Shown: piece after piece, positions 22,314-31,270 of the stretch | Position numbering within the stretch: the first letter of the stretch is position 1 | How the letters are laid out: the number at the start of each line of letters is the position of its first letter | Assembly (NCBI GenBank): GCA_902631265.1 | Contig: CACOXX010000001.1 | Coordinates: 38,458 to 102,457 of the forward strand | Length of the DNA: 64,000 nucleotides | Reading direction: 5' to 3' | Source of the DNA: an uncultured Pelagibacteraceae bacterium | Lineage (GTDB): Bacteria; Pseudomonadota; Alphaproteobacteria; Pelagibacterales; Pelagibacteraceae | Position numbers and translations under genes: made by a program | Notes under the pieces: generated by a model | What the model was told of the DNA's origin: nothing | Database searches by the model: none | What the model saw: only the letters and a program-made list of their open reading frames with translations

Positions 22314-23588
22314 TTATGCTGCAGATGTTTTAGACTTTTCTTTATCTTTATCTTTTTGAGCATTTTTAGAATGGACAATAATTGGCTGGCTCTGCCCTTT
22401 GGCCGCACCTAAGTCGATTATAACCTCATTTACATTATCCATACTTGGTAAATCAAACATTGTTTTTAAAAGTATACTTTCTAGAATCGATCTTAACCCT
22501 CTCGCTCCTGTTTTTTTATTAATTGCTTTTTGAGCAATTTCTTTAATTGCTGTATCTTTAAATATAAGTTTAGCTCCTTCTAACTTAAACAACTCTTGAT
22601 ATTGTTTAATTAGAGAATTTTTAGGTTCTTGTAAAATTTTTATTAAAGATTTTTCATCTAAATCCTCTAAAGTCGCTATTATTGGCAGTCTTCCTATAAA
22701 CTCCGGTATCAATCCATATTTTAATAAATCTTCTGGCTCCAAACTTTTCATCCATTCACCTGTTTTTTTATCTTCGGTATTTTTAACTTCTGCCCCAAAT
22801 CCTATTGAAGATCCTTTATCTCTTTGTGAAATTATTTTATCTAGACCCGCAAAAGCTCCTCCGCAAATAAATAAAATATTTGTTGTATCTACTTGTAAAA
22901 ATTCCTGTTGAGGATGTTTTCTTCCACCTTGGGGTGGTACGCTTGCGATTGTGCCCTCCATTATTTTTAATAATGCCTGTTGAACACCTTCTCCTGAAAC
23001 ATCTCTTGTAATAGAAGGGTTTTCTGATTTTCTGCTAATCTTGTCTACTTCATCAATGTAAACTATTCCTCGTTGAGCCTTTTCAACATTATAATCAGCA
23101 GCCTGTAAAAGTTTTAAAATTATATTTTCAACATCTTCTCCCACATATCCAGCTTCAGTTAAAGTTGTTGCGTCTGCCATTGTAAAAGGAACATCTAATA
23201 TTCTTGCTAATGTTTGTGCCAGTAAAGTTTTTCCACATCCAGTTGGGCCAATTAATAATATATTTGATTTAGCTAATTCAACGTTTTTACTTGTTTTGTT
23301 TTCGTAATTTAATCTTTTGTAATGATTGTGAACAGCTACAGATAAAACTTTTTTTGCAAGTTGTTGGCCAATTACATAATCATCTAGAACTGAACAAATT
23401 TGTTTTGGAGAAGGCAAACCATCTTGATGTTTTACAAATGTATCTTTGTTCTCCTCTTTAATTATGTCCATACATAATTCAACACATTCATCACATATGA
23501 AAACTGTTGGCCCTGCAATTAATTTTCTTACTTCGTGTTGGCTTTTGCCACAAAAAGAACAGTATAAAATGTTTTTACTACCTGACAT
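22314..23588 (-). CDS. clpX: ATP-dependent Clp protease ATP-binding subunit ClpX
   Basis: AAA+ unfoldase that feeds substrates to ClpP. The N-terminal zinc-binding domain is visible as CSFCGKSQ ... [10 protein letters not shown]. The Walker [16 protein letters not shown] and Walker [10 protein letters not shown] follow, and [15 protein letters not shown] marks the sensor/C-terminal subdomain. The 424 residues are normal. About 100 bases separate it from clpP upstream, where a TATAAT hexamer (minus, 23634-23629) could serve as a -10 box for a clpX-specific promoter. Confidence 0.97.
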   Translation of the reverse strand: MSGSKNILYCSFCGKSQHEVRKLIAGPTVFICDECVELCMDIIKEENKDTFVKHQDGLPSPKQICSVLDDYVIGQQLAKKVLSVAVHNHYKRLNYENKTSKNVELAKSNILLIGPTGCGKTLLAQTLARILDVPFTMADATTLTEAGYVGEDVENIILKLLQAADYNVEKAQRGIVYIDEVDKISRKSENPSITRDVSGEGVQQALLKIMEGTIASVPPQGGRKHPQQEFLQVDTTNILFICGGAFAGLDKIISQRDKGSSIGFGAEVKNTEDKKTGEWMKSLEPEDLLKYGLIPEFIGRLPIIATLEDLDEKSLIKILQEPKNSLIKQYQELFKLEGAKLIFKDTAIKEIAQKAINKKTGARGLRSILESILLKTMFDLPSMDNVNEVIIDLGAAKGQSQPIIVHSKNAQKDKDKEKSKTSAA

Positions 23589-23689
23589 ATTTTTTTAAAT
23601 TGTTAAAACGAATCATTACTACTACTTTATTATAAAATGTGTTTATGAGGCAAGTGTAGTGTTTAGATTGAGCTATATCTTGTGGAATA

Positions 23690-24301
23690 CTACGATCTTT
23701 TTTCAACAACTTGATCTATCAAACCAAATTCTTTAGCATTTTCGGACGTCATGAAATTATCTCTTTCAAGAGCAATTTTAATTTCATCCTCGCTTTTTCC
23801 AGTGTGTTTGGAATATATTTGGTTCAATCTTTTTTTAAGAGAAAGAACTTCATTCGCATGTATTTCTATATCTGTTGCCTGACCTTGAAAACCTGCAGAT
23901 GGTTGATGGACCATTATTCTTGAATTAGGAAGAGAAAATCTTTTTCCTTTTTCGCCTGCAGCCAAAAGAAAAGATCCCATTGATGCAGCTTGACCAATAC
24001 ATAATGTTGAAACATCTGGTTTTATATATTGCATAGTATCATAAATACCTAATCCAGCAGTTACTAAACCACCAGGACTGTTAATGTATAAGGAAATTTC
24101 TTTTTTAGGATTTTCAGACTCAAGAAACAAAAGTTGTGCAGTTACTAATGATGCAACGTTATCATTAATTGGACCAACTAAAAAAACAATTCTCTCTTTT
24201 AATAATCTTGAGTAAATATCATAAGCTCTTTCACCTCTACTTGATTGCTCAACAACCATTGGGATCAGAGTATTCATTTGTTCTAAGATTTTTTCACTCA
24301 T
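23690..24301 (-). CDS. clpP: ATP-dependent Clp protease proteolytic subunit ClpP
   Basis: Serine peptidase that forms the barrel of ClpXP. The catalytic serine is in [14 protein letters not shown] and the histidine in [18 protein letters not shown]. Start region [24 protein letters not shown] is typical. The 203 residues match the family. It sits 32 bases downstream of tig and upstream of clpX on the same strand. Confidence 0.97.
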   Translation of the reverse strand: MSEKILEQMNTLIPMVVEQSSRGERAYDIYSRLLKERIVFLVGPINDNVASLVTAQLLFLESENPKKEISLYINSPGGLVTAGLGIYDTMQYIKPDVSTLCIGQAASMGSFLLAAGEKGKRFSLPNSRIMVHQPSAGFQGQATDIEIHANEVLSLKKRLNQIYSKHTGKSEDEIKIALERDNFMTSENAKEFGLIDQVVEKRS

Positions 24302-24333
24302 AACTTCGAATCAATCACTTATACAACTTGGAA

Positions 24334-25740
24334 TTACTTTTTGCTAACTTTTTTTGCTTTTTTTTTAATTGGGGCTTTTTTTGGTTTCTTTTCAGATGTC
24401 TTAGGCTTCTTTTCAGTGACATCAGTAGATGATTTGACTTTTAGATTTTTTTCGTTTTCTTCTTTTAAAATTTTCTCTGCTTCTGATTTATCAATTTCTT
24501 TGACAGTTTTTTTAGCCTTTGATTTGATAAAATCAATTATCTTTTGTTCATAAATATTACCTCGTAATGAAGCTGCAGCTTCAGGATTTTTTTGATAATA
24601 ATCCATTACAAGTTTTTCTTGTCCAGGCATCATACCAATTTGTTTTTGAATTTCAGATTGAATCTCTAGATTTTCAACTTTAATATTATTTTCTTCACCA
24701 ATTTGATTAAGGATTAAGCCAAGTTTAATTCTTTTTTTTGCGTTTTTTAAATTTGTGCTTTTGTTTTTCTCTATTGTCTCTTTATCAAGACCTTGATTAA
24801 GAATGTTTAATTCTTGATCAATTAATGTACTTGGGATCTCATCAATTTTAAAATTTTCAATCTCCTCTAAAATTTGATTTTTTGAAATTTGATCTAGAGA
24901 ATTTTTATATTGATCATTTAATTGTTTTGAAACTAGGTTTTTTAAATCATTTAAATCTTTAGCTCCAAGTTTTTTTGCAAACTCATTGTCAATAGGTAAA
25001 GGCTTGTGTTTCTTTACCGAAATAATCTTGCACATGAATGTTGCTTTTTTTCCAACTAACTCCTTTTCTGGAAAAATTTCTGGTAAAACTGCTTCAACTT
25101 TTATTTCCTCATCTTTTTTTGCTTTTAATAATTGTTTATCAAAACCTTTTATGAATAAATCTTTTCCTAACTCTAATTGTGTGTTTTTACCTTCACTTCC
25201 TTTAAATTCTTTTCCATCTACAGTTGCTTTGTAATCAAATGTAACTAAATCACCTTCATTAGCAACCTTTGCTGCATCAACTTCAACAAAATTTTTTTGA
25301 TTTGATGCAATTTCCTTAATTCTTTTGTCTGTCTCTTCTTTAGACAAATTTACTTTATATTCTTTAAATTTGATATTATCTAAAGTATTTAATTTTACTT
25401 TAGGCATCTCTGTAACGCTAATTACATATTCAAGATCTTTGCCTTCTCCAAATTGTTTTAAATCAATCTTGGGCTGAAGCGCAGGTTTAATTTTCTTTTC
25501 ATCTAATGCTTTAGTGGTAGTTTCTTTTAAAATTTTATCTATAACTTCGCCGTAAATTGCCTTACCAAATTGTCTTTTAATTAAATCTTTTGGAACTTTT
25601 CCTGGTCTAAATCCTTTTAGAACTACATCGTTTTTAAGTTGATCATACTTCACATCAAGTTCTTTATTGATAGTGTTTTTATCAACAAAAACTTTTAAAT
25701 TTTTCTCAAGACCTTTTTTTGTTTCTACTGTTACTTTCAT
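24334..25740 (-). CDS. tig: Trigger factor
   Basis: Ribosome-associated chaperone and peptidyl-prolyl isomerase for nascent chains. The N-terminal ribosome-binding domain contains KGFRPGKVPKDLIKRQFG, including the G-F-R-x-G-x-x-P signature. A PPIase domain follows (GDLVTFDYKATVDGKEF) and then a helical C-terminal arm region. The 468 residues end in a long lysine-rich tail (from about residue 425, mostly K, P, S and A), which is an extension of low complexity. It is preceded on the same strand by tRNA-Leu. Confidence 0.95.
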   Translation of the reverse strand: MKVTVETKKGLEKNLKVFVDKNTINKELDVKYDQLKNDVVLKGFRPGKVPKDLIKRQFGKAIYGEVIDKILKETTTKALDEKKIKPALQPKIDLKQFGEGKDLEYVISVTEMPKVKLNTLDNIKFKEYKVNLSKEETDKRIKEIASNQKNFVEVDAAKVANEGDLVTFDYKATVDGKEFKGSEGKNTQLELGKDLFIKGFDKQLLKAKKDEEIKVEAVLPEIFPEKELVGKKATFMCKIISVKKHKPLPIDNEFAKKLGAKDLNDLKNLVSKQLNDQYKNSLDQISKNQILEEIENFKIDEIPSTLIDQELNILNQGLDKETIEKNKSTNLKNAKKRIKLGLILNQIGEENNIKVENLEIQSEIQKQIGMMPGQEKLVMDYYQKNPEAAASLRGNIYEQKIIDFIKSKAKKTVKEIDKSEAEKILKEENEKNLKVKSSTDVTEKKPKTSEKKPKKAPIKKKAKKVSKK

Positions 25741-25747
25741 AAAAATA

Positions 25748-25832
25748 TGGTAGGCGAGAAAGGACTCGAACCTTCACATGTTGCCATATTGGTTCCTAAG
25801 ACCAACGCGTCTACCAATTCCGCCACTCGCCC
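25748..25832 (-). tRNA. tRNA-Leu (anticodon TAG)
   Basis: Class II tRNA of 85 bases on the minus strand. The acceptor GGGCGAG pairs with CTCGCCT, the D-arm contains TGGCGGAATTGGTAGACGC, and the anticodon loop is CTTAGGA (anticodon TAG). A variable arm and T-loop TTCGAGT follow, and the CCA is encoded. It lies seven bases upstream of tig and probably shares its transcript. Confidence 0.95.
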
Positions 25833-25843
25833 AATTTAAAAGG

Positions 25844-25872
25844 TTTATATCTTATAGAATGAATTTGTCCAA
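25844..25872 (-). promoter_or_regulatory. Sigma-70-type promoter for tRNA-Leu / tig
   Basis: On the minus strand TTGGAC (25872-25867) and TATAAA (25849-25844) are separated by exactly 17 bases, and the -10 box ends 11 bases before the first base of the tRNA. Placement and spacing fit a housekeeping promoter that could also drive the downstream tig-clp-lon genes. Confidence 0.6.
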
Positions 25873-25913
25873 TTAGAATAATTGTGTAATTATGAGAAAA
25901 ATTTAAAAAATTT

Positions 25914-26159
25914 ATGATTGTTTCGCCTTGTATAAGTATTTGTAAAATGGACCCTGTCTCAGGCTATTGCTATGGTTGTGCTAGAAAAACTGAAGAGAAA
26001 ATTATCTGGAAAAACCCAGAGACTACTGATGAGTGGAAAAAGAAAAATTTAGAAGAATTAAAAGGTAGGATGTCAGGTTGGCAATTAGATGCTTTTTTAA
26101 AATCTTATGATAATAAGATTAAAGAAGGAGTATCTTTATTTAAAAAGAGTTTAAAATGA
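25914..26159 (+). CDS. DUF1289 domain protein
   Basis: An 81-residue cytoplasmic protein with the DUF1289 cysteine pattern SPCISICKMDPVSGYCYGCARK near the N-terminus. The spacing CxxxCxxD...GxCxGCxR suggests a small metal or Fe-S site (family knowledge; function unknown). It begins a plus-strand pair: its stop overlaps the start of the next 56-aa gene as ATGA. It diverges from the tRNA-Leu promoter about 40 bases away. Confidence 0.85.
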   Translation: MIVSPCISICKMDPVSGYCYGCARKTEEKIIWKNPETTDEWKKKNLEELKGRMSGWQLDAFLKSYDNKIKEGVSLFKKSLK

Positions 26160-26326
26160 GTAAGTCAACAACAGTTATTATCATTTATGTATTAGGTCTT
26201 GTAATTGGTGCATTATTCTTTGATCTGTGGGGCGCTGAAACTAGTATTAAAAAAGGGCTGATTGGTATTGGGTGGACCGCCTTATTTTTAATTTTTCTTT
26301 TTCTTGCTGAAAAAAAAGAGGATTAA
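26156..26326 (+). CDS. Small two-helix membrane protein (56 aa)
   Basis: Starts with ATG overlapping the DUF1289 stop (ATGA). The protein begins MSKSTTVIIIYVLGLVIGAL, has a second hydrophobic stretch (GIGWTALFLIFLFLA) and ends in EKKED. Two transmembrane segments with a short polar link are evident. The overlap and in-frame composition support a real gene. I recognise no family. Its stop overlaps the 3' end of the convergent phosphatase gene by four bases. Confidence 0.65.
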   Translation: MSKSTTVIIIYVLGLVIGALFFDLWGAETSIKKGLIGIGWTALFLIFLFLAEKKED

Positions 26327-26874
26327 TTAATTTCTAATGATGAGAGGAATTTTAAGTTAGTGTCAGTAATTACAATCTCGCCAGAGCTTGTGGTTAAATC
26401 TAAAATTTCAGAAATTACAACATAATGAGTAACCAATACTAAATTTCCAGTTTTATTCCAATTTCTAATAAATTTTTGAAAATCTAAAATTTGCTTATCC
26501 TTATTTTCTAAAAATCTTTCATCATAAAAAGAGTTTAGAAAATTTTTTGTCTCATAATTACCAAAAGCTATTTTGGCGGTATCTTTACATCTACACCATT
26601 CGCTTGATAGTACTTTTGTAAGCTTTATGTCGTTTTCTTTAAAAAACTTACCAATTTTCAATGCTTGTAGTTTACCGTCTTTGCTGAGGTTTCTTTGGGT
26701 GGAACATTTTGAAATATCAAAATTCTGGGGATCGCCATTTCCTGGAGCAATAGCATGACGAATGAATATTATATTCCCTCCTTTTTTCAAGATTTCCACA
26801 ATATTTTCGTTAGCAAAGCTTGTCTTATTTAATAAAAATAGAAAAAAGATTAATATTATTTTAAAATATTTCAT
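26323..26874 (-). CDS. Histidine phosphatase family protein, exported
   Basis: A 183-residue protein with an N-terminal signal peptide (MKYFKIILIFFLFLLNKTSFA). The catalytic RHG-type motif appears as FIRHAIAPGNGD (RHA). An SEWCRCKDTA stretch and a second histidine in LVLVTHYVVI complete the phosphoglycerate-mutase-like fold. It is probably a periplasmic phosphatase of unknown substrate. Its start codon is one base away from the start codon of the divergent uracil-DNA glycosylase gene. Confidence 0.8.
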   Translation of the reverse strand: MKYFKIILIFFLFLLNKTSFANENIVEILKKGGNIIFIRHAIAPGNGDPQNFDISKCSTQRNLSKDGKLQALKIGKFFKENDIKLTKVLSSEWCRCKDTAKIAFGNYETKNFLNSFYDERFLENKDKQILDFQKFIRNWNKTGNLVLVTHYVVISEILDLTTSSGEIVITDTNLKFLSSLEIN

Positions 26875-26875
26875 T

Positions 26876-27550
26876 ATGAATTTTAATTTTCAAAAATTAA
26901 ATCAATCTATTATCAAATGTGGCAAATGTCCAAGGTTAGTAAAATTTAGAAAAAAAATTTCTGTTGAAAAAAGAAAACAATATGAAAATGAAATTTATTG
27001 GGGCAAACCGATCACTGGTTTTGGAGACACAAAAGGGAAAATTCTTTTTGTCGGATTGGCACCTGCGGCTCATGGAGGGACAAGAACTGGAAGAGTGTTT
27101 ACTGGCGACAGGTCGTCTGACTTTTTATACAAATGCTTACACGGTGTTAAAATTTCAAATCAGTCAAATTCAGACAGTATAAATGATGGGTTAAAACTAA
27201 AAGATGCATATATAACTACTGCACTTAAGTGCGTTCCGCCTGGTGACAAACCTAACCGAGAGGAATTGGTAAACTGTTTTCAATTTTTTAATAATGAAAT
27301 TGATAATTTAAAAAATCTTAAAACTATCGTTGCTTTGGGAAAAATTGCTTTTGATAGTTGCGTTCTTTTTTTCAAACAAAATTATAATTACAAAGAAAAA
27401 ATAGGTTTCTCACATGGAAAAATTTACCAATTACCAAAAAATATCAAGTTGGTTGCTTGTTATCATCCAAGTCCTAGGAATGTTAATACAGGTCGAATAA
27501 ATGAAAAAAAAATGAAAGACCTCTTTAAAAGAGTATTAAAATTAAATTAG
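26876..27550 (+). CDS. Type-5 (UdgB-like) uracil-DNA glycosylase
   Basis: Base-excision repair enzyme removing uracil (and related deaminated bases) from DNA. I choose MNFNFQ at 26876, because the upstream in-frame extension to 26762 runs over the divergent phosphatase gene. Cysteines for the [4Fe-4S] cluster are in KCGKCPRL and in ALKCVPP ... VNC. Active-site motif 1 is GLAPAAHGGTRTGRVFTGD and motif 3 is HPSPRNVNTGR. The absence of a polar residue after the first GLAP and the HPSPxNVNTGR ending are typical of family 5. The product has 224 residues. Confidence 0.85.
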   Translation: MNFNFQKLNQSIIKCGKCPRLVKFRKKISVEKRKQYENEIYWGKPITGFGDTKGKILFVGLAPAAHGGTRTGRVFTGDRSSDFLYKCLHGVKISNQSNSDSINDGLKLKDAYITTALKCVPPGDKPNREELVNCFQFFNNEIDNLKNLKTIVALGKIAFDSCVLFFKQNYNYKEKIGFSHGKIYQLPKNIKLVACYHPSPRNVNTGRINEKKMKDLFKRVLKLN

Positions 27551-27943
27551 TTTTTCTAGCTCTACTTTTAATGTTTCGGGAATTTTGACAGGCTTGCCCC
27601 TTTTGTCAATTGTTACTAAATGAATTGCCGCCTCTGTAATTTGATCATTACCTTTAAATACTTTTTGAGACATAAAAAAAGAGGTTTTTGTGATATCTTT
27701 TATATTCGATCTTATCTCTAAATTATCTTCAAGTAAGGCAGGTTTCAAATAACTTATATTGCATGACTTAACTATTATATATGTTCCGTTTTCATCGATT
27801 AGTTTTTTATTAGTAAAGCCTAGAGACTCTAAAGCATCACTTCTAGCTCTTTCCATAAATTTAAGGTAATTTGCATAGTACACGACACCACCAGCGTCAG
27901 TATCTTCATAGTAAACTTTTAATTTAAAAGTAAAAGTTTTCAT
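27542..27943 (-). CDS. YbgC/FadM-type acyl-CoA thioesterase
   Basis: A 133-residue hot-dog fold thioesterase. The catalytic motif YYEDTDAGGVVYYANYLKFMERAR carries the conserved aspartate and the 4-hydroxybenzoyl-CoA-thioesterase-like signature. YbgC enzymes hydrolyse acyl-CoA and are often linked with the Tol-Pal system, but no tol genes are present here, so the link is not supported locally. It converges on the uracil-DNA glycosylase gene with a nine-base 3' overlap. Confidence 0.88.
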   Translation of the reverse strand: MKTFTFKLKVYYEDTDAGGVVYYANYLKFMERARSDALESLGFTNKKLIDENGTYIIVKSCNISYLKPALLEDNLEIRSNIKDITKTSFFMSQKVFKGNDQITEAAIHLVTIDKRGKPVKIPETLKVELEKLI

Positions 27944-27960
27944 TAGTTCTTTAAACTAAC

Positions 27961-28620
27961 TTATTCTGAGGAAAAATATATATTTTTATAGTAAGAAATA
28001 GCCCTAGATTTTGATTGATCGGTATCTACCATAATTGCGACACCATCTAAAATATCCACGTTTAAATTATGGAATCTTTTATAGTCTTCCTTTACGTTTG
28101 TTTTGACTGTAACCCACTCATTTTTATTTTTATCGGCACTAGATAAAACATAATCAATCGAACTTTTGGTATAGGGACTTGGCCAGTTTTCGCCAATGGA
28201 TGAGTTACTTGAAAATACATAATTTATTGCTTTATTCGATAATGGTGTCATTCCTGTTTTCTTAACAACAAAAAATCTTGCTGCGAAATCATGGCCTTTT
28301 TTTGATTTTTCATCAATACCAGGTAAGCCCTTTTCAACCTTCCAAGTGATATTTAAAAATGGTGTTTGATTAAGATCTATAGGTGCCTCCTTACCTAGTC
28401 CTGAACCGCCATTTTCTACCTCAGCTTTTAATATATTTGCTCCGTCTTCATTTAAAATGCTATATTCAGTCAAATTTTTTGCACCACGAACCTTTCTGAC
28501 TTTAAGATTGCTTAGTTCTTCATCGGTAAACTTAAACACTTCAATATTTTGGCAGTAACCGAATGATATGGAGAATAGAAAAATTAAAAATGCAATTAAT
28601 AGTTTAGACATGAAGTTCAT
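27961..28620 (-). CDS. DUF3047 family exported protein
   Basis: A 219-residue protein with a signal peptide (MNFMSKLLIAFLIFLFSISFGYC). Its body matches the DUF3047 pattern: LNITWKVEKGLPG, GHDFAARFFVVKK, NWPSPYTKSSIDYVLSS, and GVAIMVDTDQS near the C-terminus. The family is periplasmic and of unknown function. It is 17 bases upstream of the YbgC gene on the same strand. Confidence 0.85.
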   Translation of the reverse strand: MNFMSKLLIAFLIFLFSISFGYCQNIEVFKFTDEELSNLKVRKVRGAKNLTEYSILNEDGANILKAEVENGGSGLGKEAPIDLNQTPFLNITWKVEKGLPGIDEKSKKGHDFAARFFVVKKTGMTPLSNKAINYVFSSNSSIGENWPSPYTKSSIDYVLSSADKNKNEWVTVKTNVKEDYKRFHNLNVDILDGVAIMVDTDQSKSRAISYYKNIYFSSE

Positions 28621-28718
28621 ATAAACTAAAATAATTTTTTTTCAAATTTTTTTTTAAAATCTAACTTTTGACAATTTTCAGTCATTCAAAGTTCATTTTT
28701 GAGTCTTATAAGGTTAAT

Positions 28719-28925
28719 ATGAAAAAATATATCTCCTTAATCTTGTTGATTATGTTAACAAACTGTTCAACTCATTCAGTAAAATTGGGTAAAAAATGTA
28801 CAAAATTAGCTGCTGATAATACTTACGAGAAATCATTCGTATGGATTATAAACAAGGGTAATCTTGAGACATTTGATGACAAAATAAATAAAGAAAATTG
28901 TGCCAACAATGGAGAAAAGCTTTGA
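28719..28925 (+). CDS. Small lipoprotein (68 aa)
   Basis: I place the start at the ATG before KKYISLILLIMLTNC, giving a short signal sequence whose LTNC ends in a lipobox cysteine. An in-frame ATG at 28668 would put an unlikely polar extension ahead of the signal. The mature part (about 50 residues) has two further cysteines and no known domain. The next small gene begins within its last codon (TTGA). It diverges from the DUF3047 gene. Confidence 0.65.
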   Translation: MKKYISLILLIMLTNCSTHSVKLGKKCTKLAADNTYEKSFVWIINKGNLETFDDKINKENCANNGEKL

Positions 28926-29053
28926 AGACTTTATCCATTTTTATGCTCTTAATTTATTGGTCTATTATAATTTTAGCTCCAGTTATAGCTAACGAAAAAA
29001 GCAAGTATTTTGAAACAAATATTATAATCCCTAAAGAAAAGCCTAATAAGTAG
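28922..29053 (+). CDS. Possible 43-aa exported peptide with TTG start
   Basis: A TTG codon overlapping the lipoprotein TGA stop (TTGA) opens a frame that reads KTLSIFMLLIYWSIIILAPVIA followed by a short polar tail (NEKSKYFETN...). The N-terminal part looks like a signal peptide or membrane anchor. Support is the stop/start overlap and the signal-like sequence. Against it are the short length and non-ATG start. The last 11 bases overlap the 3' end of the convergent SDR gene. Confidence 0.4.
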   Translation: MKTLSIFMLLIYWSIIILAPVIANEKSKYFETNIIIPKEKPNK

Positions 29054-29792
29054 ATCTTCCGCCGCTAATGTCAAATATTGCAGCGGTTGAAAAAGAATTT
29101 TCTGCCGATGATAACCAGCAAACCATTGAGGTAAGCTCCTTTAATTCAAGAAATCTTGCCCTAGGTACTTTTGAAAGCATCCTTTGAACATGTTCTTTTG
29201 ACATCTGATCAAGAATTCTGGTTTTAGCTCCTGCTGGAGTTACGGCATTTACTGCTATATTTTTATCTGCAAGTTCTTTGCCTAAAGATTTTGTGAGCGC
29301 TATTACCCCTGCTTTTGATGAACTATATGCACTAGCTTTCGCGTTTCCGTCTTTGCCAGAGACAGATGCAATATTAACAATTCTTCCATAATTATTCTTA
29401 ATCATGTGGGGTACAATTGACTTACAACAATTAAAAGTTCCATTTAAATTAATATCAATGATCTTTTTCCATTCTTCGTAATCATAATTCCATAATTCCG
29501 CTGTAGAACCAGTAATCCCTGCGCTATTAATAAGAATATCAATGTTTGTTTTAGAAATTCTTTTCTTTACAACATCATCAACAATTTTTGGATCTGATAC
29601 GTCTACCACATCATAGGAAAGGTTTTGATCATTAATTAATTTTGAAGCTTTTTTAAGTTCTTTTTCATCAATGTCCCAAATAATCACTTTCGCACCTGAT
29701 TGAATAAATCTTTTTGCAATATCAAGTCCAAATCCTTGTGCGCCACCGGTTATAATTGCATTTTTGTTATTTAAATCAAATTTATTCATCAA
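29043..29792 (-). CDS. SDR family NAD(P)-dependent oxidoreductase
   Basis: A 249-residue Rossmann-fold dehydrogenase. The nucleotide motif TGGAQGFG is at about residue 16, with NSAG in the fourth strand. The catalytic serine lies in VASVSG and the tyrosine/lysine pair in YSSSKAG. It closely resembles 3-oxoacyl reductase-like SDRs but lacks fatty-acid genes nearby. It overlaps the NCS1 permease gene by four bases (ATGA), suggesting it acts on the imported compound or a derivative. The exact substrate is not readable. Confidence 0.85.
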   Translation of the reverse strand: MMNKFDLNNKNAIITGGAQGFGLDIAKRFIQSGAKVIIWDIDEKELKKASKLINDQNLSYDVVDVSDPKIVDDVVKKRISKTNIDILINSAGITGSTAELWNYDYEEWKKIIDINLNGTFNCCKSIVPHMIKNNYGRIVNIASVSGKDGNAKASAYSSSKAGVIALTKSLGKELADKNIAVNAVTPAGAKTRILDQMSKEHVQRMLSKVPRARFLELKELTSMVCWLSSAENSFSTAAIFDISGGRSTY

Positions 29793-31246
29793 TCACTTGC
29801 TAATAGATAATAAGTAATACCCGCAATTATAAAACCTATTATAAAAGAAAAGGTATCTAAAAACATGAATTTTAAATTCCAAATTGATGCAGATGAAAAT
29901 ATGAACCCTATTATAAAAGAATAATACGCTTTTATATGCCAGCCTGCAGAATAAAGGTATGCACTGTCGTTTCTTGCTGAAAATAAATCTTTATTTATAA
30001 CCACTTTATTTTTCACCAAATAATAATCAAAAATCATCACGCCAAAAATTGGTCCAAAAAAAGCTGAAAGTGTATCAATTATTGACATGGATCCATTTTG
30101 ACTGAAGAATGGTGTCCAAAAAATTCCAATTAAAAAACCAAACAAAATTATTAGAAATCCAGAACTCTTTAGAGATAGACTATTTGGAAGTAAATTTATC
30201 AATATGTTTTGTGAAGGGAAATAATTTGCAATTAAATTAGTTGAAGATGATGCAAAAAAAATAAAGATTAAAACTGTTACAGTTATGTAGGTATTGTTAA
30301 TTTTCCCCACAATATCTGTCGGATTTGTAAGTAGGTTTTGAGTTGATATAAGGCTACTTTTAAAAAAAATATCAGCACCGATCACAATAACTAGTAATAA
30401 AAATGAGTAAATTATTGTACTTACAACTAAACTTAAATTTCCTTTTAGAAGTTCTTGGGAGCTCTTTACATATCTCGAGTAGTCTCCAAAATTCATAATC
30501 AAAATAGAAAAATATGCAAATAAAGTACCTGTTATACCAATCATATTTTTAAATTGAAAATTAGTAAATCCACTCTCAAGATTTATTTTGCTTATAAATG
30601 TGTCCATAACGAATAACTCTGGATCAGCTATCAACACTACAAAGAACAGCAACAAACCTAAATAAACAAATAAAGCTGAGAAATTAATGAAATTTCTTAT
30701 AAATTTTTGTCCTCTGCTAAATAAAAAATATTGAATTAAAATTGTAAAAACAAAACTGACCCAATCAATTAAATTCATGGTCATAAAGTAGTTGAAGAAA
30801 ATATCGTTGTTTAGTATCTCGCTATCAAATTGAAATAAAGAAATTCTAATTAAATATCCAATAGATTTTGAAATAAAGTATGTTTGAACACCAAAAAAGA
30901 ATATTCCAACTAAACCTCTTATCAAACTTATAAATCTTGCCCCTTGATAGCCAGTTGATACTCTTAAAAAAACTGGAAAGGGAATTCCATGCTTTTGAGA
31001 GGGTTTTCCAATAATATAGGATAAATAAATCACCAACAAAGAAGCTAGCAAACTTCCAAATAAAACTTCATAAAAATTTAAATTATAAACAAAGTATAAT
31101 GAAGCTATTAAAGCAAAAGACATTATGCTTTGAAGTCCAACTGACCAAAAACAAAACATATCTTTCCAGTCCCAATTTTTATCAACAGGATTTACTGAAA
31201 CAATTTCCCAGTTTGTAAGATTAAATTTTTCTTTTTCTGAGCTCAC
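29789..31246 (-). CDS. NCS1-family permease (nucleobase/allantoin/hydantoin/thiamine type)
   Basis: A 485-residue cation symporter with about 12 membrane segments. Landmarks of the NCS1 family are WSVGLQSIMSFALIASLYF in helix 1, GKPSQKHGIPFPVFLRVSTGYQGARF, and NFGDYSRYVKS in the middle (the D-Y-S/TRY signature). Members import purines, pyrimidines, allantoin, hydantoins or thiamine precursors, and the sequence alone does not choose. It is between an SDR gene and a TRAP transporter on the same strand. Confidence 0.85.
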   Translation of the reverse strand: MSSEKEKFNLTNWEIVSVNPVDKNWDWKDMFCFWSVGLQSIMSFALIASLYFVYNLNFYEVLFGSLLASLLVIYLSYIIGKPSQKHGIPFPVFLRVSTGYQGARFISLIRGLVGIFFFGVQTYFISKSIGYLIRISLFQFDSEILNNDIFFNYFMTMNLIDWVSFVFTILIQYFLFSRGQKFIRNFINFSALFVYLGLLLFFVVLIADPELFVMDTFISKINLESGFTNFQFKNMIGITGTLFAYFSILIMNFGDYSRYVKSSQELLKGNLSLVVSTIIYSFLLLVIVIGADIFFKSSLISTQNLLTNPTDIVGKINNTYITVTVLIFIFFASSSTNLIANYFPSQNILINLLPNSLSLKSSGFLIILFGFLIGIFWTPFFSQNGSMSIIDTLSAFFGPIFGVMIFDYYLVKNKVVINKDLFSARNDSAYLYSAGWHIKAYYSFIIGFIFSSASIWNLKFMFLDTFSFIIGFIIAGITYYLLASD

Positions 31247-31270
31247 ATTTACATATTAAACAAATATGTA

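Noticed and set aside
26762..26875. Upstream extension of the uracil-DNA glycosylase
   Set aside because: It would run over the phosphatase signal peptide region; the family begins near MNFNFQKLNQ.
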